Positions 26,996 through 36,795 of a DNA stretch of 64,000 nt are shown one piece after another. Every line of letters begins with the position of its first letter. Positions within the stretch are counted from its first letter, which is position 1. A program made the translations under genes and the position numbers. Source of the DNA: Mycolicibacterium austroafricanum (GTDB lineage: Bacteria; Actinomycetota; Actinomycetes; Mycobacteriales; Mycobacteriaceae); the NCBI RefSeq assembly GCF_000612725.1, contig NZ_HG964452.1, forward strand, positions 640,912-704,911, read 5' to 3'. The notes below the pieces were generated by a model, which was not told where the DNA came from, did no database searches, and saw only the letters and a list, made by a program, of their open reading frames with translations.

Positions 26996-27712
26996 TCACA
27001 CCGCCTTGGCGATGCCGTAGTACGCCACGATGTCGTCGGCGGTGTCCGTCGAACTGGTCAGGATCGCGTACGAGCGCAGGAACGACTGGCCGATACAGCC
27101 GTCGATCTTGACGTGGACGTCCTTGACGGTCACCCGCGGGTCGGTTCCCTCGAACTCTTTCTGGGTCAACTGAACGGTGATGACCTCACCCGGCTGGGGA
27201 AACACCTCGATCTGTGCGGTCACCGGAATTCTGGTGTTGCCCAGGCCCGTCGGCGTCACCGAGGGGGTGATGCCCACCGATCCGTTCAGCTTGACGACGT
27301 TGAGGCTGATCCCGCAACCGATTTGGTATCCGACTTCCAGGGTGCCGCCGGCGAGCCCGCTGGTTCCTGATCCCTTCACACTGCCGGTGAACGTGGCCGC
27401 CACCAGATATTCGCGCGACGACAGAGCTGTCGTCAGTGGCGCCACCGCCACCTGGTATTCGTCTCGTGCGGCCACCGTCAGCTCCCACCCGTCCGGCGTG
27501 AGGACGGTGCCCGCGGGCCCGGACGGCACGGCACCGGCAGGCGGCGGCACGGCGCCGGTCGGCGGCGGGACTTCGGCGACGGGTGGGGGGACATCAGCGA
27601 CGGGCGGCACCCGAGTGTCGGGCTGCGCCGGTGCGGGCGGTATCTGCCCCGCGAACCCCAACGCGCACAGCAGAAGAGCGAGCCCGAGGACCCTCGCCGC
27701 GATGACAGACAT
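26996..27712 (-). CDS. MspA-like porin-domain protein (second of tandem pair)
   Basis: 238 residues: signal peptide MSVIAARVLGLALLLCALG, a Pro/Val-rich linker with PPVAEVPPPTGAVPPPAG-type repeats, and a domain resembling the MspA beta-barrel family (TLEVGYQIGCG, VKIDGCIGQSFLRSYAIL). Compared with MspA it has a long Pro-rich neck and two cysteines, and lacks the canonical C-terminus, so pore formation is uncertain. ATG 27712 sits one base after the stop of the paralogous gene upstream. The pair share TPDGWELTVAARDE and VAPLTTAL. Confidence 0.75.
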   Translation of the reverse strand: MSVIAARVLGLALLLCALGFAGQIPPAPAQPDTRVPPVADVPPPVAEVPPPTGAVPPPAGAVPSGPAGTVLTPDGWELTVAARDEYQVAVAPLTTALSSREYLVAATFTGSVKGSGTSGLAGGTLEVGYQIGCGISLNVVKLNGSVGITPSVTPTGLGNTRIPVTAQIEVFPQPGEVITVQLTQKEFEGTDPRVTVKDVHVKIDGCIGQSFLRSYAILTSSTDTADDIVAYYGIAKAV

Positions 27713-27713
27713 C

Positions 27714-28397
27714 TCAGACCACCTTGACCTGGCCGGCATAGGTGACGATGTCCGACGTGTCCGTGGTGGAACCGGTCAACGTCGCGTACGACTGTAGGAA
27801 CGACTGCCCGACGCAACCGTCGACCTTCACCCGGAAGCCGGTCACGGTCACACGAACATCGCTGCCCTTGAAGCTCTTCTCCCCGACTGGCACCACGGTG
27901 ACGGTTCCGGGGCGGAGGTTCACCTTCGCCTGGCCGTTGACGGGGAACTCCACCGCGCCGAGTACGGCGTTGGGCCCGATGTTGGGATTGGCGCCCACGG
28001 TGGCGAAAAGCTCCACCGGGCCGCCGACGATGCCACAACCGATGCGATACCCCACCACGAGCGAGCCGCCGGACAGCTCGGTGCTTCCCGCCCCGGTCAC
28101 GGTCCCGGTGAACGTCCCCCCGACGAGGTACTCCCGTGTGGTGAGCGCCGTCGTCAGGGGCGCCACGGGAACCTGCGTCTCGTCCCTGGCGGCCACGGTC
28201 AACTCCCAGCCGTCGGGAGTCGCGAGGTAGCCGGGCGGGGACGACGGCACAGCCGCCGGTGATGGCGGCAGCGCCGGGACCCCGTCGACCGCAGGCGGTG
28301 ACCCGGGCTCCGGGGCCGGCTGTGCAACTGCCCGCGGCATCGCGCCCACGGGCGCGAGCACACAGATCGCCGCCAGGACGAGCGACCATATCCGCAT
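27714..28397 (-). CDS. MspA-like porin-domain protein (first of tandem pair)
   Basis: 227 residues: signal peptide MRIWSLVLAAICVLAPVGAM, a short Pro/Ala linker, then the domain shared with the downstream paralogue (TPDGWELTVAARDETQ; TREYLVGGTFTGTV; LVVGYRIGCGIV; KVDGCVGQSFLQSYATL). A ribosome site GGAAGG lies about nine bases before ATG 28397. It leads a five-gene run of exported proteins. By family it would be in the outer membrane or periplasm. The upstream divergent region has an inverted repeat CCGGACA/TGTCCGG (28452-28458/28476-28482) of unknown role. Confidence 0.75.
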   Translation of the reverse strand: MRIWSLVLAAICVLAPVGAMPRAVAQPAPEPGSPPAVDGVPALPPSPAAVPSSPPGYLATPDGWELTVAARDETQVPVAPLTTALTTREYLVGGTFTGTVTGAGSTELSGGSLVVGYRIGCGIVGGPVELFATVGANPNIGPNAVLGAVEFPVNGQAKVNLRPGTVTVVPVGEKSFKGSDVRVTVTGFRVKVDGCVGQSFLQSYATLTGSTTDTSDIVTYAGQVKVV

Positions 28398-28618
28398 TTA
28401 CCGGGGCCTTCCGACGCGTCAATTCCGTTGAATGATCACGCCAGAGGGTTTCCGGACAGCAAACGGACGAAGAATTGTCCGGTCAGGCTTCGCCCGCCGA
28501 ACGGCCTTTCACGCGCTCCCTGCTCATCATCGGAAGTTCATCATCGTGACCGTTTGACCGTCGATGGTGAACCTCCGTTCCATCCGATGACGGGAGGCCG
28601 GTCATTTCGGGTATCCGG

Positions 28619-29086
28619 GTGCTCACCGCGACGGCGGTCCTGTGCAGTGCGCTGGGTTCCGGTGCAGCGACTGGGCCGACCGCGTCGGCGCAACCCGCGC
28701 AGGCGCCCGCCGAGGCGATCGCGGCATGCACGCAGTTCGCTCGCGCCCTGGACCTCGCATCGCTGACCTACTCCGGGTTCGCCAACGTGATCGCACTCGG
28801 AGAGGTGTATCCCGACTACTCCGACCCGCTCGTGTCCTCCACCAACACCTCCGGCAGGACGGGACTGCGGGCGGCCGTGAGCACGGCGTTGTCGGCATCG
28901 CGGACGCCCGGGCTGGCACCCCAGCTCGCGGCGCCCATGCGATCCTGGGCGCTGGCCGCGACGAAACTGCTGTTGCTGATGGGCCTGCGCGCCGATGTCG
29001 ACCGCTTCAATGCGGCAGCAGCCCAGGTGAACGAGGACACCGAGAACGCGCAACGGGCTTGCGCGGAAGCGGGAACGCGCGCCTGA
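28619..29086 (+). CDS. Small secreted/haemophore-like helical protein
   Basis: 155 residues from GTG 28619: a short hydrophobic N-terminus (LTATAVLCSALGSGAATGP) and SAQPAQ, consistent with a signal peptide. The mature part is helical with two cysteines (AACTQFARALD and AQRACAEAG), a layout seen in small mycobacterial exported proteins. The start is uncertain: GGGAGG lies 21 bases before the GTG but only 6 bases before an in-frame ATT at 28604, which would give MSGIRVLTATAVL with a proper positive N-terminus. It is 20 bases upstream of the FAD oxidoreductase gene. Function unknown. Confidence 0.65.
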   Translation: MLTATAVLCSALGSGAATGPTASAQPAQAPAEAIAACTQFARALDLASLTYSGFANVIALGEVYPDYSDPLVSSTNTSGRTGLRAAVSTALSASRTPGLAPQLAAPMRSWALAATKLLLLMGLRADVDRFNAAAAQVNEDTENAQRACAEAGTRA

Positions 29087-29106
29087 CGGGACGGCACACT
29101 GATTCC

Positions 29107-30657
29107 ATGTCAGAGGGACGCGTCGACACCGTCATTGTCGGGGGCGGACACAACGGCCTGGTGGCCGCCGCGTACCTGGCCAAGGCCGGCCGCAGTGTCC
29201 GGGTTCTCGAGCGTCTCGGCCATGTCGGCGGCGCGGCGGTTTCGCTGTATCCGTTCGACGGGATCGACGCCCGACTGTCCCGCTACTCGTATCTGGTCAG
29301 CCTGCTGCCGCGGCGCATCGTCGACGACCTCGGCGCGCGGATCAGGCTGGCGCGGCGGCGGTACTCGTCCTACACGCCCGACCCGTCCGACGGCGGCCGC
29401 AGCGGCCTGCTGATCGGACCGGAATCGACGTTCGGGGCCGTCGGCGCCGCCGCAGACGAGGCCGGTTTCGGCGAGTTCTACCGGCAGTGCGCAACGGTCA
29501 CCTCCGCGCTGTGGCCGACGCTGACCGAGCCGCTGCGCACCCGGTCGGAGGCGCACCGCGCAGTGGTCGGCGCCGGAGGCCGCGACGCGTGGCAGTGGAT
29601 GATCGAGCGTCCGCTGGCCGAGGCGATCACCTCGGCCGTGGGCGACGATCTCGTCCGCGGTGTGATGGCGACAGACGCGTTGATCGGAACGTTCGCCCGG
29701 CTCGACGAGGAATCCCTGGTGCAGAACCGGTGCTTCCTCTACCACCTGATCGGCGGCGGCACCGGCGACTGGGACGTGCCCATCGGCGGGATGGGGGCGG
29801 TCAGCGAGGCGATGGCGGCCGCCGCCACCGGCTTCGGCGCCGAGATCGTCACCGGCGCAGACGTTTACGCGATCGACCCGGAGGGCCAGGTGCGCTACCG
29901 GTGTGCCGACGACGAACATGTCGTGGCCGCCCGGCACATCCTCGCCAACGTGACGCCCGCGGTGCTGGCCCGCCTGCTCGGGGAGGCCGAACCCGAACTC
30001 GCCCCCGGCGCGCAGGTCAAGGTCAACCTGATGCTCACCCGGTTGCCGCGACTGCGCGACGAAAGTGTCACCCCGGAACAGGCTTTCGGCGGCACCTTTC
30101 ACATCAACGAGACCTACCGTCAACTCGACGCCGCCTACCGGCAGGCGGCCGCCGGTTCGGTGCCCGATCCGCTGCCGTGCGAGATCTACTGCCACACCCT
30201 GGCCGACCCGACGATCCTGTCCGATTCGTTGCGGGCCGCGGGCGCACACACGCTGACGGTGTTCGGCCTGCACACCCCGCACAGCCCGGCCGACTCGGCC
30301 ACCCCTGACCGGCTGCGCGACACTCTGACCTCGGCGGTGCTGACCTCGTTGAACTCTGTTCTGGCCGAGCCGATTCAGGACGTCATCATGCAGGACTCGT
30401 CGGGCCGGTTGTGCATCGAGGCCAAGACGACGTCGGACCTCGACGATGCCCTGGGTATGACCGACGGCAACATCTTCCACGGCGCGCTGTCGTGGCCGTT
30501 CGTCGAGGACGACGAGCCGCTCGCGACGCCGGCCCAGCGATGGGGTGTCGCCACCGCGCACGATCGAATTCTGTTGTGCGGGTCCGGTTCCCGTCGGGGC
30601 GGAGCCGTGTCGGGCATTGGTGGCCACAACGCGGCGATGGCGGTGCTGGAGCGCTAA
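29107..30657 (+). CDS. NAD(P)/FAD-dependent oxidoreductase, phytoene-desaturase-like
   Basis: 516 residues. The N-terminal FAD-binding motif TVIVGGGHNGLVAAAYLAKA is followed by VRVLERLGHVGGAA, and the C-terminus has ILLCGSGSRRGGAVSGIGGH, the second FAD-contact region of the CrtI/amine-oxidase-like group. M. tuberculosis Rv0897c occupies the equivalent place near gltA2. The substrate is not known; no carotenoid genes are nearby. Its stop overlaps that of the convergent marR-type gene by four bases. Confidence 0.85.
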   Translation: MSEGRVDTVIVGGGHNGLVAAAYLAKAGRSVRVLERLGHVGGAAVSLYPFDGIDARLSRYSYLVSLLPRRIVDDLGARIRLARRRYSSYTPDPSDGGRSGLLIGPESTFGAVGAAADEAGFGEFYRQCATVTSALWPTLTEPLRTRSEAHRAVVGAGGRDAWQWMIERPLAEAITSAVGDDLVRGVMATDALIGTFARLDEESLVQNRCFLYHLIGGGTGDWDVPIGGMGAVSEAMAAAATGFGAEIVTGADVYAIDPEGQVRYRCADDEHVVAARHILANVTPAVLARLLGEAEPELAPGAQVKVNLMLTRLPRLRDESVTPEQAFGGTFHINETYRQLDAAYRQAAAGSVPDPLPCEIYCHTLADPTILSDSLRAAGAHTLTVFGLHTPHSPADSATPDRLRDTLTSAVLTSLNSVLAEPIQDVIMQDSSGRLCIEAKTTSDLDDALGMTDGNIFHGALSWPFVEDDEPLATPAQRWGVATAHDRILLCGSGSRRGGAVSGIGGHNAAMAVLER

Positions 30658-31073
30658 CCCGCGTCGAGTTTGTCCAGGATGACGCGCAGAGCGGCGAGGT
30701 CGTCGTCGCCGAGGGCGGCCAGCATGTCCGGGGCCGGATCGTGCACGGCGTCGATGGCTCGGAGGGTATCGCGACCCGCCTCGGTCAGCGACACCGTCTT
30801 GCACCGCCGGTTCGACGGATCGACGGTGCGCACGACCAGCCCGCGCTGCTCCAGGTCGTTGACCGCGACCGTGGCTGCCGGGGCGTCGATGGTCGCGGCC
30901 TCGGCCAACTGTTTGACCGACATCGGCGTCTTGCTCAGCCGCTTGAGAATTCGAATCCTGCTGAACGGCAGGCCCGATTGTTCCACGACCGCGCGCTTCC
31001 ACCCGTCGCGGTGGTCGAGCACCAGTGAGGCGAGGTCGCGCCAGACGTCGTCGGCGAGCGGGTTACCGGACAT
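30654..31073 (-). CDS. MarR-family transcriptional regulator
   Basis: 139 residues with a winged helix-turn-helix: KTPMSVKQLAEAATIDAPAA, then VNDLEQRGLVVRTVDPSNRR (wing). ATG 31073 (MSGNPLADDV) is chosen; an in-frame GTG lies nine bases up. It overlaps the end of the MFS pump gene by eleven bases, so both form one operon. MarR proteins usually repress their own operon by binding palindromes near the promoter. A nested pair of inverted repeats at the MFS start (32507-32545) is the obvious candidate. Confidence 0.88.
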   Translation of the reverse strand: MSGNPLADDVWRDLASLVLDHRDGWKRAVVEQSGLPFSRIRILKRLSKTPMSVKQLAEAATIDAPAATVAVNDLEQRGLVVRTVDPSNRRCKTVSLTEAGRDTLRAIDAVHDPAPDMLAALGDDDLAALRVILDKLDAG

Positions 31074-32520
31074 GGGCACCACCCACCGGTTCAGGCGCTC
31101 CCGACACCAGCGGCGCCAGTCGCTCGGCGGAGCGCAGCGCCCGCTGCGACGTCGCGAACAGGCCGAGGCCGAGGATCACCAGACCCAGGGCCATGCAGAC
31201 GAACCACAGTGGCCGCGCGGCGGTCGCGAAGTCCGCACCACCGGTGGCCATCGCCGATCCCGCCAGCGAACCGCACAGCGCCACACCGATACTCACGCCG
31301 ACCTGGCGGCTCGTCGAGGTCACCGCGGACGCCGCGCCGGCCCGGTCGAGTGGCATCCCGCTGACGGCGGCATTCGTGACCGGCGCATTGACCATCGAGA
31401 AGCCGATACCGAAGACCGCGAACACCATCAGCAGCGACCACACCGGCGTCGTCGCGGTCAGGAATGTCAGCATGGTCGCCGCGGCGGTGATCGTCACCCC
31501 GGCGATCACCAGGGACGGCCGCGCGCCATAGCGGCCGACGAGGCGGCCGGACAACGGCGAGAAAAGCAGTGCCCCGATTGCAATCGGCAGGTAGATCAGA
31601 CCGGTGTGCATCGCCGAGAAGCCGCGTTCGCCCTGCAGGTAGAGCGACATCAGGAACAGGAACGCCCCCCACGCGGCGAAAGCGCTGATCGCGATGACCG
31701 TCGCCGTCGTGAACGGGATGCTGCGGAAGAAGCGCAGATCCAGGAACGGGTCGTGGCGCCGCGATTCGAAGCGCAGGAATGCGACCAGGGCCAGCGCCAC
31801 GACAACGGCCGCCACCACCACCCGCGGATTGGTCCAGCCCAGCACCGGACCCTCGATCAGCGTGAAGACGGTGCCGAACAGGAACATGATCGCCAGTCCC
31901 TGACCGATCGGATCGACGTTGCGCATGGTCTGCGATTTCGACTCGGGCACAAAGATCGCGGTGAGAAGAATGGCCGCGGCGCAGATCGGCAGGTTGATCC
32001 AGAACACCGACCGCCAGCCGATGGTGTCGATCAGCAGGCCGCCGACGATCGGGCCCGCCGCCATCGAGATGCCGGTCACCCCGCCCCAGATGCCCAGCGC
32101 CCGGGCACGCTCCACCGGCTGGGTGAAGATCTGCGAAATGATGGACAGCGCAACAGGATTGAGCATCGATCCGCCGATGCCCTGTAGCAGACGGGCGCCG
32201 ATCAGCGCGTCGATGGTGGGCGCCAGGCTGCAGGCCAGTGACCCGAGCGCGAAGACCGCGAGGCCGATCTGGAAGACCCGCCTGCGCCCGAACCGGTCTC
32301 CGGTGGCGCCCGAGAGCATGAGCAGCGAGGCGAGCACGAGGGTGTAGACGTCGACCACCCACTGCATCTGCGCGGGTGTCGCGGACAGATCGTCGCGTAT
32401 CGACGGGATGGCGACGTTGACGATGGTCGCGTCCATCGACACGATGAGCAGGCTCAGGCAGCAGGACACCAGGATGATGGCCTTGCGCCTGGGCGTCATC
32501 GCGCCAACGGTTGTGTTCAC
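31063..32520 (-). CDS. MFS multidrug efflux pump (DHA2/EmrB-QacA type)
   Basis: 485 residues with 14 predicted helices. Signature segments include SMDATIVNVAIPSI in helix 1 (antiporter motif D1), GDRFGRRRVF (motif A) and a motif C-like LGIWGGVTGISMAAGPIVGG. These define proton-driven DHA2 exporters of drugs or dyes. The start is GTG 32520 or ATG 32499 (MTPRRKAII); neither has a strong ribosome site and the message may be leaderless. The adjacent MarR gene is likely its regulator. Confidence 0.9.
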   Translation of the reverse strand: MNTTVGAMTPRRKAIILVSCCLSLLIVSMDATIVNVAIPSIRDDLSATPAQMQWVVDVYTLVLASLLMLSGATGDRFGRRRVFQIGLAVFALGSLACSLAPTIDALIGARLLQGIGGSMLNPVALSIISQIFTQPVERARALGIWGGVTGISMAAGPIVGGLLIDTIGWRSVFWINLPICAAAILLTAIFVPESKSQTMRNVDPIGQGLAIMFLFGTVFTLIEGPVLGWTNPRVVVAAVVVALALVAFLRFESRRHDPFLDLRFFRSIPFTTATVIAISAFAAWGAFLFLMSLYLQGERGFSAMHTGLIYLPIAIGALLFSPLSGRLVGRYGARPSLVIAGVTITAAATMLTFLTATTPVWSLLMVFAVFGIGFSMVNAPVTNAAVSGMPLDRAGAASAVTSTSRQVGVSIGVALCGSLAGSAMATGGADFATAARPLWFVCMALGLVILGLGLFATSQRALRSAERLAPLVSGAPEPVGGAHVR

Positions 32521-32545
32521 ACAACTATTGTGAAACTACAACCGT
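32507..32545 (-). promoter_or_regulatory. Nested inverted repeats at the MFS-marR operon start
   Basis: Outer arms ACGGTTGT (32507-32514) and ACAACCGT (32538-32545), inner arms TTCACA (32516-32521) and TGTGAA (32529-32534), are nearly concentric around 32525. They overlap the proposed GTG start. Size and symmetry suit a MarR dimer operator. Confidence 0.6.
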
Positions 32546-32568
32546 CTGCTTGGCAAGTCCGCTCCCGT

Positions 32569-32680
32569 GTGACGTTCGCCGGGCACGAGCGTGCGTCATC
32601 TGTGACGTTCACCGGGCACGAGCGTGCGTCATCTCGGTGATGTTCACCGGGCACGAGCGTGCGTCATCTCGGTGATGTTT
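32569..32680. repeat. 33-base tandem repeat, three copies plus a fragment
   Basis: Units at 32569-32601, 32602-32634 and 32637-32669 share GTGACGTTCACCGGGCACGA followed by GCGTGCGTCATCT, with single-base changes (C or A at two sites). A nine-base fragment follows at 32672. There are no unique spacers, so this is not a CRISPR array. Confidence 0.9.
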
Positions 32681-32711
32681 GAGGCGTGTCGGCCTCAGAC
32701 ACGCACGCTCG
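32654..32711 (-). terminator. Hairpin downstream of gltA2
   Basis: CGAGCGTGCGT (32654-32664, in the third repeat unit) pairs with ACGCACGCTCG (32701-32711). An inner hairpin TGAGGC/GCCTCA with a six-base loop sits between them. It lies about 35 bases after the gltA2 stop on the minus strand. No U-tract. A role as terminator is inferred. Confidence 0.45.
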
Positions 32712-32744
32712 CGGGAATGTTCGCGGGAATGCTCGCGGGAATGT
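32709..32744. repeat. 12-base tandem repeat, three copies
   Basis: TCGCGGGAATGT, TCGCGGGAATGC and TCGCGGGAATGT in direct succession, ending three bases before the gltA2 stop codon. Confidence 0.9.
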
Positions 32745-32746
32745 CT

Positions 32747-34051
<1,305 letters not shown>

Positions 34052-34156
34052 TGGGATCCCTTCATGTCTGTCGGGTCAATCGCGCAAGTCGCGGAGTCTG
34101 CCTACAGAAGGTAGTCGCATTCCAGCAGTGACGCCCGCGGGGGGCGGGTACACCCG

Positions 34157-34798
34157 TCACACGGGCTGCACGACACCGGCGATTTCCCCCGCGAACTCCG
34201 CATAGGTTGCCTCGACCGCCGCGATGACGTCGTCGACGCCGAAGTCGACGGCGCTGCGGCACACGTCCTGCAACGCCGTCATCAGCACCACACCCCACAC
34301 CGCCGCGACGAGCTTGACCCGCCGGTCGTCGACCGTGGCACCCATCCGCTCGGCGACCACCGCGTCGACGGGCCCGGCCCGGTAGCCGACGGCAGCCTGC
34401 CGCAACGTGGGCGACGACACGATGATCCGCAGGATCTGCAGCAGGCGCTGCGCCGACAGCGCGCCCGGGGGCGCCAGCTTGGAGGCCTCGGCCATCGCCA
34501 CGTAGGCGCGCCGCAGCGCTTCCATGTGGGGCAGATACCGGGGCTGGCGAACCAGTTCGACGGCCGTGTGGACGAGCACCTCGTCGATGAGTGCGAGGGC
34601 GATGGCGTCCTTGGTGGCGAAATAGCGGCTGAACGTCCTGGGCGACACCTCCGCGACGTGGGCGATCTGGTCGACGGTGGTGGCGTCGTAGCCCTGACGG
34701 TCGCACAGGCCCACCGCGGCGTCGATCAGCGTGGCACGGGTGCGGCGCTTCTTACGCTCGCGCAAACCGAGAGCCGGCTCCCCCCACGATTCAGCCAC
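34157..34798 (-). CDS. TetR-family transcriptional regulator
   Basis: 213 residues. The N-terminal helix-turn-helix (TTVDQIAHVAEVSPRTFSRY, then FATKDAIALALIDE) is typical of TetR regulators. The ligand-binding part is helical and not recognisable. GTG 34798 is the start (MAESWGEPALGLRERKKRRT). It lies 105 bases upstream of gltA2 on the same strand. Its target is unknown. Confidence 0.88.
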   Translation of the reverse strand: MAESWGEPALGLRERKKRRTRATLIDAAVGLCDRQGYDATTVDQIAHVAEVSPRTFSRYFATKDAIALALIDEVLVHTAVELVRQPRYLPHMEALRRAYVAMAEASKLAPPGALSAQRLLQILRIIVSSPTLRQAAVGYRAGPVDAVVAERMGATVDDRRVKLVAAVWGVVLMTALQDVCRSAVDFGVDDVIAAVEATYAEFAGEIAGVVQPV

Positions 34799-34943
34799 GT
34801 CCCGGATGCTATCCCGTCAGGCCACGCGCCGCGGGCGGAAACGGCACGTTAGGACGATTGTCGACAGAGATCATCGGTCCGGGCCGGTCGCGTCGTCGGC
34901 CACTGCGACGGGCCGCGCCGGCGCGCCCAGCAACCTCGTCCGG

Positions 34944-35612
34944 TCAGGGCTGCAGACGTTCGACCTGCCCGCCGCACACCCGGATCCTGTTGTGCACGCG
35001 GTTTTCCCGCCCCTGCCAGAATTCGACCACCTCGGCGGCGATCAGATAGCCACCCCAGTGCGGCGGCACCGGAATCTCCTCGACGTCGGCGAACCGCTCG
35101 GTGACCTCGGTCAGTTGCTGCATCAGCGCGGCCCGTGACGCGATGGGCAGGCTCTGCTGGGACGCCCACGCCCCCAGCTGGGAGCCGCGCGGGCGCTTGC
35201 TCCAATAGTCGGCTGTCTCCTCCGCCGACACCTTCGTGACGGCGCCGTGGACATGGACCTGGCGGCCGACCAGATACCACGGGAACGTCGCCGACGCGTA
35301 GGGCGCGGCGGCCAGCTGCCGACCTTTCTCCGAGTCGTAGTTCGTGTAGAAGGAGACGCCGGACGCGTCGACGCTCTTGCACAGCACGGTGCGGGTGACC
35401 GGCCTGCCCCGGTCGTCGACGGTGGCGACCACCATCGCGTTCGGCTCCGCGGCGCCCGCCTGCTCCGCTTCGGCCATCCATTGGTGAAGAAGCGTGACCC
35501 ATCCTGTGGCCGGGTCCGGGCCGAGCCAGTCGACGTCCAGGTCGCTGCTGCCGTCCTTCTCCACCGACCCGTATTCGACGCGCATCCGCGCCAGGTAATC
35601 AGAAGTGCCCAC
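34944..35612 (-). CDS. pdxH: Pyridoxamine 5'-phosphate oxidase
   Basis: 222 residues. PdxH makes pyridoxal 5'-phosphate from PNP or PMP using FMN. Recognisable elements: [78 protein letters not shown] and the C-terminal [15 protein letters not shown], which contact FMN and PLP. GTG 35612 gives [11 protein letters not shown], matching where homologues start. It is divergent from citA with a 67-base gap. Confidence 0.93.
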   Translation of the reverse strand: MGTSDYLARMRVEYGSVEKDGSSDLDVDWLGPDPATGWVTLLHQWMAEAEQAGAAEPNAMVVATVDDRGRPVTRTVLCKSVDASGVSFYTNYDSEKGRQLAAAPYASATFPWYLVGRQVHVHGAVTKVSAEETADYWSKRPRGSQLGAWASQQSLPIASRAALMQQLTEVTERFADVEEIPVPPHWGGYLIAAEVVEFWQGRENRVHNRIRVCGGQVERLQP

Positions 35613-35679
35613 GCGCCAAACGCTACGCCGACCGGTGCCGGATGGTCGGCCCCGCCGACGTGGGTGCGACAATCTGCCC

Positions 35680-36795
35680 ATGACTGCGGCGTCGAAGGAT
35701 TTCGTCCCTGGACTGGCCGGGGTGGTGGCGTTCGAGACCGAGATCGCCGAACCCGACAAGGATGGTGGGGCGCTGCGCTACCGCGGCGTCGACATCCAGG
35801 ATCTGGTGAGCCACCGGGTCACCTTCGGCGACGTGTGGGGGCTCCTGGTCGACGGGCGCTTCGGCCGGGGACTGCCGCCCGCCGAGCCGTTCCCGCTGCC
35901 GATCCACAGCGGCGACGTCCGCGTCGACGTGCAGGCCGGCCTGGCCATGCTGGCACCGATCTGGGGTTACCCGCCGATCCTCGACATCGAGGACGAGACC
36001 GCGCGCGACCAGCTCGCACGGGCCTCGGTGATGGCCCTGTCTTACGTCGCCCAGTCCGCGCGCGGCATCTACCAGCCGGCCGTGCCACAGCGGACCGTCG
36101 ACGAATGCGACACGGTCACCGCACGTTTCATGACGCGCTGGCAGGGCGAGCCCGACCCGCGCCACATCGAGGCCATCGACGCGTACTGGGTGAGCGCCGC
36201 CGAACACGGCATGAACGCCTCCACCTTCACCGCACGGGTCATCGCGTCCACGGGTGCGGACGTGGCCGCCGCGCTGTCGGGCGCGATCGGCGCGATGAGC
36301 GGCCCGCTGCACGGCGGCGCCCCCGCGCGCGTGATCCCGATGATCGAGGAGGCCGAGCGCACCGGCGACGCCCGGTCCGTCGTCAAGGGCATCCTGGACC
36401 GCAACGAGAAGCTGATGGGCTTCGGGCACCGGGTGTACCGGGCCGAGGATCCGCGGGCGCGGGTGCTGCGCGCCACCGCCGAGCGCCTCCAGGCGCCGCG
36501 CTACGAAGTGGCGGCGGCGCTGGAACAGGCCGCGCTGACCGAGTTGCGCGAGCGCAGACCGGACCGGGCCATCGAGACCAACGTCGAGTTCTGGGCGGCG
36601 GTGATCCTGGACTTCGCCCAGGTCCCGCCGAAGATGATGCCCGCGATGTTCACCTGCGGCCGCACCGCGGGCTGGTGCGCCCACATCCTTGAGCAGAAGC
36701 GGCTCGGCAAGCTGGTCCGGCCGTCGGCGATCTACGTCGGCCCCGAGCCGCGCAGCCCGGAGGCGGTCGAGGGCTGGGACCTGCTCTCCCACTGA
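35680..36795 (+). CDS. citA: Citrate synthase-family protein CitA
   Basis: 371 residues, the shorter citrate synthase paralogue found next to pdxH/gltA2 in mycobacteria (Rv0889c). Conserved parts: [74 protein letters not shown] and [15 protein letters not shown] 35680 (MTAASKDF) is chosen; the frame is open upstream into pdxH. Its stop overlaps the ATG of the next gene (TGATG). Whether it makes citrate or methylcitrate is not shown by the sequence. Confidence 0.93.
   Translation: MTAASKDFVPGLAGVVAFETEIAEPDKDGGALRYRGVDIQDLVSHRVTFGDVWGLLVDGRFGRGLPPAEPFPLPIHSGDVRVDVQAGLAMLAPIWGYPPILDIEDETARDQLARASVMALSYVAQSARGIYQPAVPQRTVDECDTVTARFMTRWQGEPDPRHIEAIDAYWVSAAEHGMNASTFTARVIASTGADVAAALSGAIGAMSGPLHGGAPARVIPMIEEAERTGDARSVVKGILDRNEKLMGFGHRVYRAEDPRARVLRATAERLQAPRYEVAAALEQAALTELRERRPDRAIETNVEFWAAVILDFAQVPPKMMPAMFTCGRTAGWCAHILEQKRLGKLVRPSAIYVGPEPRSPEAVEGWDLLSH

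Noticed and set aside
28452..28482. Inverted repeat CCGGACA/TGTCCGG as a terminator or operator
   Set aside because: Only seven-base arms with a 17-base spacer in a divergent promoter region. Mentioned in the neighbouring gene entry but not called as a site.
31091..32524. Second long minus-strand frame over the MFS pump
   Set aside because: Arg/Ala/Gly-rich translation in a different frame from the 14-helix transporter; no hydrophobic pattern.
34105..34135. Further copy of the 67-base palindrome upstream of gltA2
   Set aside because: Only GCATTCCAGCAG matches; no second arm or loop core is present.
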